This document shows positions 1 to 8,687 of a stretch of DNA of 64,000 nucleotides, in pieces. How positions within the stretch are numbered: the stretch's first letter is position 1; each line of letters begins with the position of its first letter. Position numbers and translations under genes: made by a program. The stretch comes from Actinomycetes bacterium (lineage in GTDB: Bacteria; Actinomycetota; Acidimicrobiia; IMCC26256; PALSA-610), in NCBI GenBank assembly GCA_025360585.1, contig JANYBW010000018.1:57506-121505 (forward strand), written 5' to 3'. The notes beneath the pieces were generated by a model that ran no database searches, was not told where the DNA came from, and worked only from the letters and a program-made list of their open reading frames with translations.

Positions 1-228
1 ACGCCGGGCGCGAAAATGCGCCTCATACAAGTCGACGTACTGATGCGCGGTAGCACCTTTGTCCGAGCCATACACGGCGGCCAACCAGGCCAAGTTCCGG
101 CGTGAAAAGCTCGCGAGCAACCGCTTGACGCCGATCGCGGGACCGACGCGTTTTTCAGATTCGACCCGGGCCTTGATTACCGCTCGGTAAAGAAACTGCC
201 GCGCGCCGCTCGCATGCCATGCACTCAT
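1..228 (-). CDS. Class I SAM-dependent methyltransferase, partial (N-terminal 76 codons)
   Basis: The reading frame starts at an ATG whose complement lies at 226-228 and stays open to the left edge, so only the N-terminus is present. Residues about 55-72 contain YGSDKG, followed by HQYVDLYEAHF. That YG(S/T)DKG...Y...YE..F pattern typically precedes the SAM-binding fold in macrocin- and mycinamicin-type O-methyltransferases and related sugar methyltransferases. The SAM-binding glycine loop would lie outside the window. The gene is divergent from the membrane glycosyltransferase at 434 and sits at the edge of a glycan locus, so a sugar-methylation role is plausible but inferred. Confidence 0.6.
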   Translation of the reverse strand, partial: MSAWHASGARQFLYRAVIKARVESEKRVGPAIGVKRLLASFSRRNLAWLAAVYGSDKGATAHQYVDLYEAHFRARR

Positions 229-433
229 TGTGTGTTTCCTAGGTGAAGTTAGATGAACGTAGGAACCTGTCTCGACAGCCCAGGGATCAACGCGGCGGCC
301 GCAACTCGAGCCTGCTCACGCTTGAGCAACCAAATTACCACACGTCGTCGTTTTGCCTACGGGATGCGACGGCGGATGCGTTATGCGTCACCACAGTCGT
401 TATGGCCAGCACGCTGAGGATATGTTGGCGACG

Positions 434-2185
434 ATGACCGACATCGAAGTCGCCGACGCCCAGGGCGCCGCGAAGTCGAGAGCCTCACGCGACGTAGGGC
501 TTCTCGCGCTGCTGCTCATTTTCGCGGCGGCAGTGCCGATCGCGGTTGCCTCTCACTACGGAGCGTTGAAAATTCCGCGCAGCGACGACTGGAGCTACCT
601 CCGCACCTTGTTTGTGTGGCATCGATCCGGCAAATGGGACTTCAATCACTGGGTGTCGATGACACTCGTCGGCCAGATATTTATCGCTGGACCAATCGTA
701 AAGATCTTTGGCACGAGTATTCTGGCGGTACGGATGCTCGTCGTCGCGCTTGGTTGCGCCGGCCTTATTGCGGTATGGCGCATGGCACCCACTCTCGGCT
801 TGCGATCAACCAGCGGGTGGTTTGTCGCAATGAACGTGGCGATCTATCCCCTATGGGGACCACTAGCTCCAACGTTCATGACCGATGTCCCGGCATTCGC
901 TATACAGATGATCGCTATCGCGCTGGCTGCTCGGAATCTCCAACGCCGTGCGACAATCCGTGGGCTCATTGTCAGCATGGGCGCGGCAGGCCTCGCGATT
1001 TCAATCCGTCAGTATTCAATCGGCGTCGCGATACCGATTTTACTCGCATACTTCGTCGTAGCGCATCGAGACAAGAATCGGCCGTTGATCCGAGCAACAT
1101 GGGCAGTCGCAATCGCATCACTCGTCGGCACCGCGTTGCTGTTGCGATGGTGGAGCCACGTACCGAACGGACGCGCCCTGTCGATTCAAGCGCCCAAGGG
1201 CTCGTCGCTGCAGCTGGCTTTTGAACGAGCGGGGGGCTTCCTGCGCTTAGCCGGCCTGAGCGCGGCCCCATGCATCATCTGGCTCGGCCCGCGACGTTTG
1301 TTGAAACGGGCAGGGGCGGCGTCCGCTGAGCTTTCAAAACTGATTGCAGGCGGCGCGGCAACGTTGCTCGGAGTTTCGTATTACCTGAACCCAACGGTGC
1401 CGTTTGTTGGGAACTACATCGACCGACGGGGCGTGCTTGCCGATGACATCTTGTTCGGAGCCCGACCCGATGTCATGCCTGGATGGGCATTCAATGCCAT
1501 TACGGTCGTCGCATCGGGATTCGCGGTGATACTCGTACTCGCACTCGTTCCTGCGGTGGCCGCGAAGAGCTGGTCATGGGCGACCCGAGCCGAAACCATT
1601 TCTAAGCGGCCCGCGATGCTATTGATCACCTCGACAATCATTGCATTTTTCGTCATGTACGAGACCGCGACAGTCTTTCGCCTCCCGATCTTCGATCGCT
1701 ACGCGTTACCTGCACTACCGCTTATTTCACTGTTGCTACTGGCGATCGAACCGGCTCAAAGCGAACCAACGCCGTTCAGGACTCAGGTTCGCACCGCCGC
1801 AACTGCCGTCGCCTGCGGAGTACTTTTCGCGTTGAGCGCCGCAATCGCCGCCGAATCCGCATCGTACGACGGCACCCGATGGGCAGTAGCAGAAGCAGCA
1901 GTCCGCGCCGGATATCCGATCGAAGATGTGTACGGCAGCTACGAATGGGCCGGATTCATTTTTGGACGAGCGCCCCAACAAAACGAAAACATCGCGATTC
2001 GCCAAAAGCTACGCGCCGAGTACTACCGGGGCTTCTGCGTGAAAGTCGTGATCGGCGACCAACACGCGGCGGCAAAAGACATCGTCGCCTCAGCGTTGAG
2101 CCACGCACCGACCCGATCTCCAGCACTGATTTACGCGCTGCGACAACAAATACCTTGCGCCAAGCCGCCGCACCCCAAAGGTTAA
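434..2185 (+). CDS. Polytopic membrane glycosyltransferase-like protein (GT39/GT83 type)
   Basis: This is a protein of about 583 residues with roughly ten hydrophobic segments. An acidic pair (SDDWSY) lies in the first extracytoplasmic loop, as in ArnT/PMT-type enzymes that use polyprenyl-phosphate sugars. It probably transfers a sugar to a lipid- or protein-linked acceptor outside the membrane; the substrate cannot be read from the sequence. In-frame starts exist at 353, 422 and 434. I prefer 434 because GAGGA at 416-420 is too close to 422 but about 13 bases from 434, so the start is uncertain. It faces a convergent GT2 gene across a repeat-filled 65-base gap. Confidence 0.6.
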   Translation: MTDIEVADAQGAAKSRASRDVGLLALLLIFAAAVPIAVASHYGALKIPRSDDWSYLRTLFVWHRSGKWDFNHWVSMTLVGQIFIAGPIVKIFGTSILAVRMLVVALGCAGLIAVWRMAPTLGLRSTSGWFVAMNVAIYPLWGPLAPTFMTDVPAFAIQMIAIALAARNLQRRATIRGLIVSMGAAGLAISIRQYSIGVAIPILLAYFVVAHRDKNRPLIRATWAVAIASLVGTALLLRWWSHVPNGRALSIQAPKGSSLQLAFERAGGFLRLAGLSAAPCIIWLGPRRLLKRAGAASAELSKLIAGGAATLLGVSYYLNPTVPFVGNYIDRRGVLADDILFGARPDVMPGWAFNAITVVASGFAVILVLALVPAVAAKSWSWATRAETISKRPAMLLITSTIIAFFVMYETATVFRLPIFDRYALPALPLISLLLLAIEPAQSEPTPFRTQVRTAATAVACGVLFALSAAIAAESASYDGTRWAVAEAAVRAGYPIEDVYGSYEWAGFIFGRAPQQNENIAIRQKLRAEYYRGFCVKVVIGDQHAAAKDIVASALSHAPTRSPALIYALRQQIPCAKPPHPKG

Positions 2186-2248
2186 TTCCCAGACGTTAAT
2201 TCCAGGCCATAATTCCCAGACCTTAATTCCCAGACCTTAATTCTCTGG
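2180..2248. repeat. Five tandem copies of a 14-bp unit
   Basis: Units start at about 2180, 2194, 2207, 2221 and 2235 and follow the pattern CCTTAATTCCCAGA with small changes; the second unit is one base shorter. They fill the gap between two convergent genes, and the stop codon of the 434-2185 gene lies inside the first unit. No clear terminator hairpin is seen. Confidence 0.85.
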
Positions 2249-2250
2249 CG

Positions 2251-3171
2251 TTACGTCGGGTCTGGGGCCGCTCGTTGTTGTCGGCGCACGGCAACGACTC
2301 CCAGCACGTGACCGAAGCGAAGCCCCGCGTTCCAGACCCACCGAGCGCGTCCCTCGCGGGTTCGCAGAAAGAACAGCTTGCGGACAAGCCATACCCAGCC
2401 GCGCCATTGCGATGACGCGGGTACGACGACACCAAACGTCGAGAAGTGCTGCATCAACAATGGTTTTGCCCGGGCATAGTTCCGAGCCTGGTGCCACAAA
2501 CCTCGCAAGGTATCGCGGTACCGATACGCAACGAGTGCTTCTTCGACGTAGTGCAACGGGATTCCAGCGTGCCAGGCCCGGAACGAAAACTCGACATCGG
2601 AGCCGTTGACCAAGGTCTCGTCGAATCCGCCGATCGTGTCGATCAACGACCGCTGAAATGCGACATTGCAGCTATGAGCGAACGGGAACATTCCCATAAA
2701 ATTGCCGGATCCACTTTCGATGGCAAGCCCCCGCGTCCTCTGGAGCCAAGGTTCATTCAGAGAATGGACGTCAATGGGACCGGTAACAAACTGGTGCTGC
2801 TTCAGTGCTTCGCCGATCGCAGCGATCCAGCCCGGTCCGACTTCGTCGTCGGAGTCACACATCGCAATCGAAGCGCCAAAGGACTGCGCGATTCCGACGT
2901 TTCGCGCGTATCCGATGCCACCGCGTTCGCTCGCATGCACAATTCGAATCCGTGAGTCACGATGCTGCGCTTCAGCCGCGATCAATAGCGAATCGTCGGT
3001 TGATCGATTATCGACCAGGACGATTTCCCACCTGCCGTCCCAGATCTGGGAGCCCAAGGCGTCGCACTGCTGGCTCAGGGTTGCGCTGGCGTTGTGAACT
3101 GGGACAACCACAGAAAGGTCGCAACCAGCGGTGTTCGCATCGTCGAGGATCTTTGGGTCCGCTTCAGACAT
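2251..3171 (-). CDS. Family 2 glycosyltransferase
   Basis: The GT-A fold is indicated by VVPVHNAS near residues 21-28, VDNRSTDD near 55 and the nucleotide-sugar/metal motif CDSDDE near 105, followed by GGFDE and a W..R-rich C-terminus. The 306-residue length fits a soluble family 2 enzyme. The ATG at 3171 is chosen because it overlaps the end of the upstream GT4 gene by 8 bases, indicating translational coupling. The protein is clearly paralogous to the GT2 encoded at 4509-5384 on the other strand, so the two probably transfer sugars in the same polysaccharide repeat unit. The donor and acceptor are unknown. Confidence 0.85.
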   Translation of the reverse strand: MSEADPKILDDANTAGCDLSVVVPVHNASATLSQQCDALGSQIWDGRWEIVLVDNRSTDDSLLIAAEAQHRDSRIRIVHASERGGIGYARNVGIAQSFGASIAMCDSDDEVGPGWIAAIGEALKQHQFVTGPIDVHSLNEPWLQRTRGLAIESGSGNFMGMFPFAHSCNVAFQRSLIDTIGGFDETLVNGSDVEFSFRAWHAGIPLHYVEEALVAYRYRDTLRGLWHQARNYARAKPLLMQHFSTFGVVVPASSQWRGWVWLVRKLFFLRTREGRARWVWNAGLRFGHVLGVVAVRRQQRAAPDPT

Positions 3172-4282
3172 GCGATTCGACCGCCACCGACATCGCTCGT
3201 TCAAAATTCGTGACGATGGTTTCGGGATTCACGTCTGGGCGCATGGCGTTGAGCGAAGCAGCCTGGCACAGTTGATCGTATCGATTCGATGCTAGCGAGG
3301 CCCGCAACGCGCTCACCCAATCCGCCACAGGTGCATCGGCCGCGACGAGCAGCCCACCGGCTCCCACGGTTTCTTGAAGCGAAGCAAAGTCGCTCGCGAT
3401 CACCGGGATGCCGTTTGCCTGCGCCTCGAGCACGACCCGAGGCCGAGTATTCGTGAGGGTCGGAACTAACAAAATATTCGCGTCGCGATATACCTGTCGG
3501 ACGTCTTCGACTCGATCGCGAAATTCAACATTCGTCAACGACGCGACGCGACGTAACAATGCTGCTCGTTCATCGGGGGGAAGTAGCCACGACTCCTGAA
3601 ATACGAATTGTAAGTCCGTACAATGCATAGCGATTCCATACGCGGTCTCGAGTCCGTTGCCAACAACGGGGTTCACAAACAAGACTCGCTCGCGGCTCGT
3701 GGCAGTCATCGAGTTCTCCAGAGTCACGACGGAGGGAATCATCGTCGCGGCAATGCCATGACGCTGCGCTTCGCTCGCCAAACCGTGCGAATTCGCGAGC
3801 AGAACATCCGGCCAGTATTTCTTGACGGTGGCGTAGTACAACGTTGCTTCTTCGCGGATGTACAACGCCACGGGTATCTCGAAACCGCGGCAAAAACCCA
3901 TCACTCGTTGCCACGCGACTGGATCAACACCGTTCACAACCACGATGTCCGGGCGCTGTCTCGCTAAGACCTCCGGCAGCGCGTTTTGCACCAGCACCGA
4001 TGCCCAACGGCTAGCTCCGCGATTTTGGGAGCCACTGAGGGTTGGCTGGCGTCCAGGGCGCGCCCCTAACCATTCAAGCGCTCGACCACCGGCCGGAACC
4101 ACTTTGCCAACGTGCACGGCAAGGTTGATCGTTCGTCTATACAGATACTTGAATCGGTCCGTTGATTCAACGCGATGCAACACAGTTACATCGTGATCGC
4201 GGTTTGCGAGACGGTCGGCAAGATCGAGCGTACTTTTCAGCGCCCCGCCACCCTTACTCCCGCTTACAAAGACAAATCTCAC
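3164..4282 (-). CDS. Family 4 (GT-B) glycosyltransferase
   Basis: The N-terminus has GSKGGGALKSTLDLADRL, a GT-B donor/acceptor loop. The C-terminal half has the retaining GT4 signature with NILLVPTLTNTRP, the E of VLEAQANGIPVIAS and the GAGGLLV stretch. A GTG start at 4282 is preferred over an upstream ATG because GAGG (complement of 4288-4291) lies five bases before it; this gives 372 residues, normal for the family. It is first in a two-gene operon with the overlapping GT2 and is divergent from the GT2 at 4509. It probably acts on cytoplasmic lipid-linked sugars. Confidence 0.85.
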   Translation of the reverse strand: MRFVFVSGSKGGGALKSTLDLADRLANRDHDVTVLHRVESTDRFKYLYRRTINLAVHVGKVVPAGGRALEWLGARPGRQPTLSGSQNRGASRWASVLVQNALPEVLARQRPDIVVVNGVDPVAWQRVMGFCRGFEIPVALYIREEATLYYATVKKYWPDVLLANSHGLASEAQRHGIAATMIPSVVTLENSMTATSRERVLFVNPVVGNGLETAYGIAMHCTDLQFVFQESWLLPPDERAALLRRVASLTNVEFRDRVEDVRQVYRDANILLVPTLTNTRPRVVLEAQANGIPVIASDFASLQETVGAGGLLVAADAPVADWVSALRASLASNRYDQLCQAASLNAMRPDVNPETIVTNFERAMSVAVESHV

Positions 4283-4287
4283 GCCTA

Positions 4288-4291
4288 CCTC
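4288..4291 (-). promoter_or_regulatory. Ribosome binding site that fixes the GTG start of the GT4 gene
   Basis: On the minus strand GAGG is followed by five bases and then GTG at 4282. The in-frame ATG codons further upstream have no comparable site. Confidence 0.65.
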
Positions 4292-4508
4292 GAAATTTCC
4301 GTTGACCTGCCTCGTTGACGTCATCCTAGACCACTCGCCCAAATCTCAGATTCCGAAGCGACGGCTTCGGAGGCGCCGACGAGTAGGTCATGGATCCGCC
4401 AGTGAAGCCACAGCAATAAACCCGCACGCAGGATTCAGGTTTAGGATCACCGCTGATGCTGCCCCGCGACCGTTCCCCGCTCGGTACGATTTTTTGCTTC
4501 GGAGCCAC

Positions 4509-5384
4509 GTGAATGCCTGTGCGTTGTCGGTGGTCATACCCGTGCACAACGCGAGCGAAACGATTCGAAGCCAGCTCGATGCGTTGATCGCCCAATCGGT
4601 ACCGTTCCCCTGGGAAATCATCATCGTCGACAACAACTCGACGGATGACTCCGCGGCGATCGCTTCGATGTACAGCGAGACGACAAACACTCCACAGATT
4701 CGAGTCGTCGCCGCATTCGATGGCCAAGGGGCGAGTTACGCGAGAAATTTTGGGATTGCCGAAGCCCGTTCCGAAGCGATCGCATGCTGCGACGCCGACG
4801 ACATTGTTGGACCTTCGTGGGTCGCGACGATGGGAACCGCACTCCAGGAACACGACGTTGTCACCGGTCCGCTCGAAGTCCGGCAGCTCAACCCGGCCTG
4901 GTTGGTCGCGACCCGTGGCATTTTTGCGCTGGATCGAATCAGCACGTACGCCGGCGCGTTTCCGCTTGCCGGCGCCGGCAACATCGGCATGCGACGCTCG
5001 GTGTGGGATCAAGTAGGCGGTTTCGATGAAGAAATGCGGGGGGCCGGCGAAGATATCGAGTTCTGCCTTCGACTGTTCCTCCGAGGCATTCCATTGCATT
5101 TTGAAGCAAACTGCATCGTTCACTATCGCTATCGCGGGGATGCTCGGACCCTGTGGAATCAGGGTCGCTTCTACGGACGAGGCCGCCCGTTGATTTTCAA
5201 ACGACTGCATCGCAGTGGCATCGCAACGCCGTCGCGATGCGCGGGTTGGAAATCATGGATGTTGTTGGTGCTCTGGTTGCCTCGAATCGTCAACCGCGAT
5301 GGGCGAGCGGCTTGGTGTTGGATCGCGGGCAACCGGCTTGGACAGCTCGAAGGCTGTCTGCGATGCAGGTCGATTTGGCTATGA
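4509..5384 (+). CDS. Family 2 glycosyltransferase (paralogue of 2251-3171)
   Basis: The protein begins near ALSVVIPVHNAS and has VDNNSTDDS, CDADDIVGPSW and GGFDEEMRGAGEDIEF, the standard GT2 order. It matches the 2251-3171 protein along its length, including VTGP and RGIPLH. GTG at 4509 with GGAG four bases upstream is the likely start, giving 291 residues; the longer open frame to 4302 adds an arginine-rich segment without family character. It overlaps the next gene by ATGA. The role is sugar transfer during surface glycan assembly; specificity is unknown. Confidence 0.82.
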   Translation: MNACALSVVIPVHNASETIRSQLDALIAQSVPFPWEIIIVDNNSTDDSAAIASMYSETTNTPQIRVVAAFDGQGASYARNFGIAEARSEAIACCDADDIVGPSWVATMGTALQEHDVVTGPLEVRQLNPAWLVATRGIFALDRISTYAGAFPLAGAGNIGMRRSVWDQVGGFDEEMRGAGEDIEFCLRLFLRGIPLHFEANCIVHYRYRGDARTLWNQGRFYGRGRPLIFKRLHRSGIATPSRCAGWKSWMLLVLWLPRIVNRDGRAAWCWIAGNRLGQLEGCLRCRSIWL

Positions 5385-6145
5385 ATAGAGACTCCTCCAC
5401 CGATCCAGCGGCGACCGTCGAAATCTGTTTCGCCAGCCTGAACACCAAACGAGCAAGTGAGCTCTGCCTCTTATCGATGCGTGCACGAGCGCAACACCCG
5501 TTTCACCTGAAAGTAGGTGACTGTGGCTCAAACGACGGCTCGATCGAAATGTTTCAGCGATACGAACAGCGCGGGCGTTTGGCATTGGAGGTAGCTCCAA
5601 ATGGTCGAACGCACGCACAATGGCTCAACCATTGGTTCTGCGCTACCGAGTGTCGGTATCTCGTCTTTTGCGATTCGGATATCGAATTCTTACAAGCTGG
5701 CTGGCTCGCGACGATGATGCGGACGGCTTTGGAGTCTGGCGCCGCGCTCGTTGCGACGAGAATCCAAGCCGAGAGCGGGATTGCGTACACGAACCCCAAG
5801 ACCGGAGCGGTGCGTACGCTCGCGCCGCGACCTGAACCGTGGCTCATGCTGATGGACACTGTTCAGATCTCGCAATGTTTCCAACCTGATTTTTCGTATC
5901 GAGACCAGGTCCACGACGATGGCACCAAGACGGCGTTCGATGTGGGTGCAGTCTTTTACGAACAACTCCTATCGCATAGCTTGAAGTGCGCGACGCTCGC
6001 CGATACCTTCCAGGATTCGTACCATCACTTCGGTGGCCTGACATGGCTGCGACGCGGCATCTCCTGGAAGCAGCAAGCGCGACAGGTCGTTAAACGGGCG
6101 TGGGTCACATCGCGATGGTTACGCGCCAAGGCGCTCTATCGGTAG
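5381..6145 (+). CDS. GT2-like glycosyltransferase, short form
   Basis: The N-terminus VEICFASLNTKRASEL, then GDCGSNDGSIEMF and VFCDSDIEFL, match a GT-A core with a DxD-type motif. A C-terminal W..R-rich helix follows. The start is taken at the ATG of the ATGA overlap with the preceding GT2 (5381-5384), giving 254 residues; upstream in-frame codons lie inside the previous gene. It is probably co-translated with its neighbour and works on the same glycan. The sequence diverges from the two larger GT2 proteins, so the donor may differ. Confidence 0.7.
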   Translation: MNRDSSTDPAATVEICFASLNTKRASELCLLSMRARAQHPFHLKVGDCGSNDGSIEMFQRYEQRGRLALEVAPNGRTHAQWLNHWFCATECRYLVFCDSDIEFLQAGWLATMMRTALESGAALVATRIQAESGIAYTNPKTGAVRTLAPRPEPWLMLMDTVQISQCFQPDFSYRDQVHDDGTKTAFDVGAVFYEQLLSHSLKCATLADTFQDSYHHFGGLTWLRRGISWKQQARQVVKRAWVTSRWLRAKALYR

Positions 6146-6160
6146 TTCGAGAGGTTCGGC

Positions 6161-6166
6161 TACCCT
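6161..6166 (+). promoter_or_regulatory. Candidate leaderless -10 element (TACCCT)
   Basis: TANNNT lies six bases before the GTG start at 6173 and there is no Shine-Dalgarno sequence in between. This spacing fits transcription starting at or next to the start codon. Confidence 0.45.
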
Positions 6167-6172
6167 GCCGCC

Positions 6173-7261
6173 GTGGAATCGGGCATCGAAACCCAACAAT
6201 CTCGCCTTACCCAGTGGCTCAATCGCCGAGGGCGCGGATCTCGACCGGTAGTCGCGTTCGCGATTGCGATGCTCGTGACGCTCGTGGCATCCGAGGTCGC
6301 GGTTCGCGCGGTCGAGTCCCGCCTCCCAGAGCCCCGCCGCTATATCTCTGGGATCGCGCAAAATTTCGTTACTGAGATGAACCTCCTTCGGGCTCGTGGT
6401 GTTACGAGCCGCGTGACGTTCATCGGGACATCGATGACCCAACGAGATATCGATAGCAACCGTTTGGAAACGTTGCTCGGGTGGCCCGACACCAGCATTC
6501 ATAATGTTTCGCTCCCGGGCTCCCAGACTCCAGTACTGCAGCGATGGATCTTGCAGGAGGTCGTGCCTCGCATCCACCCCAAGGTCGTTGTGTGGGGTAT
6601 CTCGTCGCTCGAATTCAACAGCGGGCGCACTGAGCATTCGATCGACGCCTACGAATCGTCACGCGCAACCGAATCTGGCTTCTTTGGCGCAGCCGATCGA
6701 GCCCTTGAGCGAATCGCGCTTTCAAAAAACCGCGATGCACTCCGAGACCCGTACCTGCTCAAAAGCGCAGCCTCAGGCAAGGCGTCACGCTTTACGCAAG
6801 CGCGTCCCCTATCGAACCGGGCGACGTGGCAACTCACCTACCCAAAACGCAGCCCACAACAACTCCTCAAATTTCAAGCGACGCACCGCAAGTATGTCCA
6901 CGACGTGCAACTCCATCGTTTCAAGACTGGGCCGAGAGAGCTACGGGCTTTCGAAACGACCATCAAGCGTTTGCGACAACTAGGAATCCACGTCGTTGTC
7001 GTGGTCATGCCCGTTCCGTCTTCATACTTGAACGCTCACCCCAATGGAGCACGCGATTACGAACAGTGGCGCAACGCCGCCGTAGCGACGGCGAACGGCG
7101 CAGGTGCCGATGTCGTCGATCATCTCGACCGTTCAATGGCTGATGACCAATTCCGAGATGCTGAACACCTTTCGACCGTACCGGCGCGCGACACATTCAC
7201 CCCGTTGATCATGCAGCGCCTCACGTCGTTGTCTTGGTGGAAGTCAACCTTTCCAACATGA
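6173..7261 (+). CDS. Membrane-anchored SGNH-hydrolase-like protein (acyl-transfer partner of MBOAT)
   Basis: A signal-anchor segment occupies about residues 24-42. FIGTSMTQRDID supplies the GxS block I with the nucleophile serine, and DAEHLS near the C-terminus supplies the Asp-His block V, so the catalytic set looks intact. At 362 residues it resembles AlgX/DltD-type proteins that complete transfer of acyl groups carried across the membrane by MBOAT enzymes. It overlaps the MBOAT gene by ATGA, so the pair probably O-acylates the exported glycan. The GTG start is supported by a leaderless-type promoter. Confidence 0.7.
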   Translation: MESGIETQQSRLTQWLNRRGRGSRPVVAFAIAMLVTLVASEVAVRAVESRLPEPRRYISGIAQNFVTEMNLLRARGVTSRVTFIGTSMTQRDIDSNRLETLLGWPDTSIHNVSLPGSQTPVLQRWILQEVVPRIHPKVVVWGISSLEFNSGRTEHSIDAYESSRATESGFFGAADRALERIALSKNRDALRDPYLLKSAASGKASRFTQARPLSNRATWQLTYPKRSPQQLLKFQATHRKYVHDVQLHRFKTGPRELRAFETTIKRLRQLGIHVVVVVMPVPSSYLNAHPNGARDYEQWRNAAVATANGAGADVVDHLDRSMADDQFRDAEHLSTVPARDTFTPLIMQRLTSLSWWKSTFPT

Positions 7262-8676
7262 CGTTCAATTCCGTTCAATTTTTCGCGTTCTTTTGTGTCG
7301 TCCTGGCGCTGTATTGGTCGGTTCGCCGTCGCTCGGCGCAAAACGCCATCATCGTGGTTGCGTCCTACGCCTTCTATGCATTTTGGGATTGGCGTTTCCT
7401 CGGGCTACTCGCGGCAACCACGCTGATCGACTTTCTCGCAGTGAAGCGAATCCATGCGGCTCAAGGTTCCGCGCGTCGCTCCTGGATGATTTTTTCGGTG
7501 TCAATCAATCTCGGCGTCCTCGCCTTTTTCAAGTATTTCAACTTTTTCGTCAGCTCGGCGACCAGCGCGCTCCGAGCGGCGCACTTCGACGTCTCGAGTC
7601 CGGCCATCAAGTTTGGGCTTCCCATCGGGATCAGCTTCTACGTGTTCCACGAAATCAGCTACGCGATCGACGTGTACCGACAGCGCTGCGAACCCGAACA
7701 GAACTTGCTGACCTACGCAGCATTTATTGCGTTTTTTCCACAACTGGTTGCCGGCCCAATCACCCGCGCTGCGCACATGCTCCCCCAGTTTCGCAACGAA
7801 CGCGCGATCCCCGACAAGCAACGCACATATTCGGCGTTCGTTTTGATCCTGACCGGTCTCTTCAAAAAGGTTGTGCTCGCGGACGGAGTCGCGCCCTATG
7901 TGAACGACGTCTTCGGACATCCAGCCGGCCGAGGTTTCATCCCGCTGGGGATCGCAGCATTGGGGTTTTCGGTACAGATTTACGGCGACTTCGCGGGCTA
8001 CACCGATATCGCTCGCGGCGTTGCGAGACTGCTCGGATTCGATCTTGCTCGTAACTTTGAACAGCCGTATTTGTCGCTGAATATCACCGAGTTCTGGCAA
8101 CGGTGGCACATCTCGCTGTCATCCTGGCTGAGCGATTATTTGTACGTTCCGCTCGGCGGAAACCGAGGAAGCAAGTTCGCGACCTATCGGAACCTGATGA
8201 TCACCATGGTGCTCGGCGGATTGTGGCACGGAGCTTCCTGGCATTTTGTGTTGTGGGGTGCGCTAAACGGCGTTGCGCTGATCGTGCACCGCGCTCGGCG
8301 TTCGACCACCCGTCAAACTGCCAATGCCTTGCAGCGCAGCGACGCACCCCGCATTCTCGCTACGTTCACGTTGGTAACTGCATTGTGGGTGGTATTTCGG
8401 GTCTCGTCCGTCAGCGGCATCATCGACGTTGTTCGGGGCCTCGGCAACGGGCCTATGGGCGCACACCCGGGTAAGTGGTGGCCGAATCTTCTGCTCGTCT
8501 TGGCGGCAGCCACGACTATGTTTACGATGGACATCGTCGATCGACACCGCAAAGTGTGGAACCCGTTGGAGCGCTGGCCCGCGGCACTCCACGGGGCCTT
8601 GGCTGGCGCGGCAATTGTGCTCATCGTCATTTTCAGTGGAGCTCCGCCAACTCCATTTATCTATTTTCAATTCTGA
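7258..8676 (+). CDS. MBOAT family membrane O-acyltransferase (AlgI-like)
   Basis: The 472-residue polytopic protein carries the MBOAT core. FPQLVAGPITR and a block with FGDFAGYTDIA and NFEQPY are followed by FWQRWHISLSSWLSDYLY, and GGLWHGASWHFVLWG holds the presumed catalytic histidine. AlgI-like enzymes pass acetyl or another acyl group across the membrane to exported polysaccharide. The ATG at 7258 shares ATGA with the stop of the SGNH gene, so they are translationally coupled. An acyl donor source is not visible nearby. Confidence 0.9.
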   Translation: MTFNSVQFFAFFCVVLALYWSVRRRSAQNAIIVVASYAFYAFWDWRFLGLLAATTLIDFLAVKRIHAAQGSARRSWMIFSVSINLGVLAFFKYFNFFVSSATSALRAAHFDVSSPAIKFGLPIGISFYVFHEISYAIDVYRQRCEPEQNLLTYAAFIAFFPQLVAGPITRAAHMLPQFRNERAIPDKQRTYSAFVLILTGLFKKVVLADGVAPYVNDVFGHPAGRGFIPLGIAALGFSVQIYGDFAGYTDIARGVARLLGFDLARNFEQPYLSLNITEFWQRWHISLSSWLSDYLYVPLGGNRGSKFATYRNLMITMVLGGLWHGASWHFVLWGALNGVALIVHRARRSTTRQTANALQRSDAPRILATFTLVTALWVVFRVSSVSGIIDVVRGLGNGPMGAHPGKWWPNLLLVLAAATTMFTMDIVDRHRKVWNPLERWPAALHGALAGAAIVLIVIFSGAPPTPFIYFQF

Positions 8677-8687
8677 AACTGGGCCGA

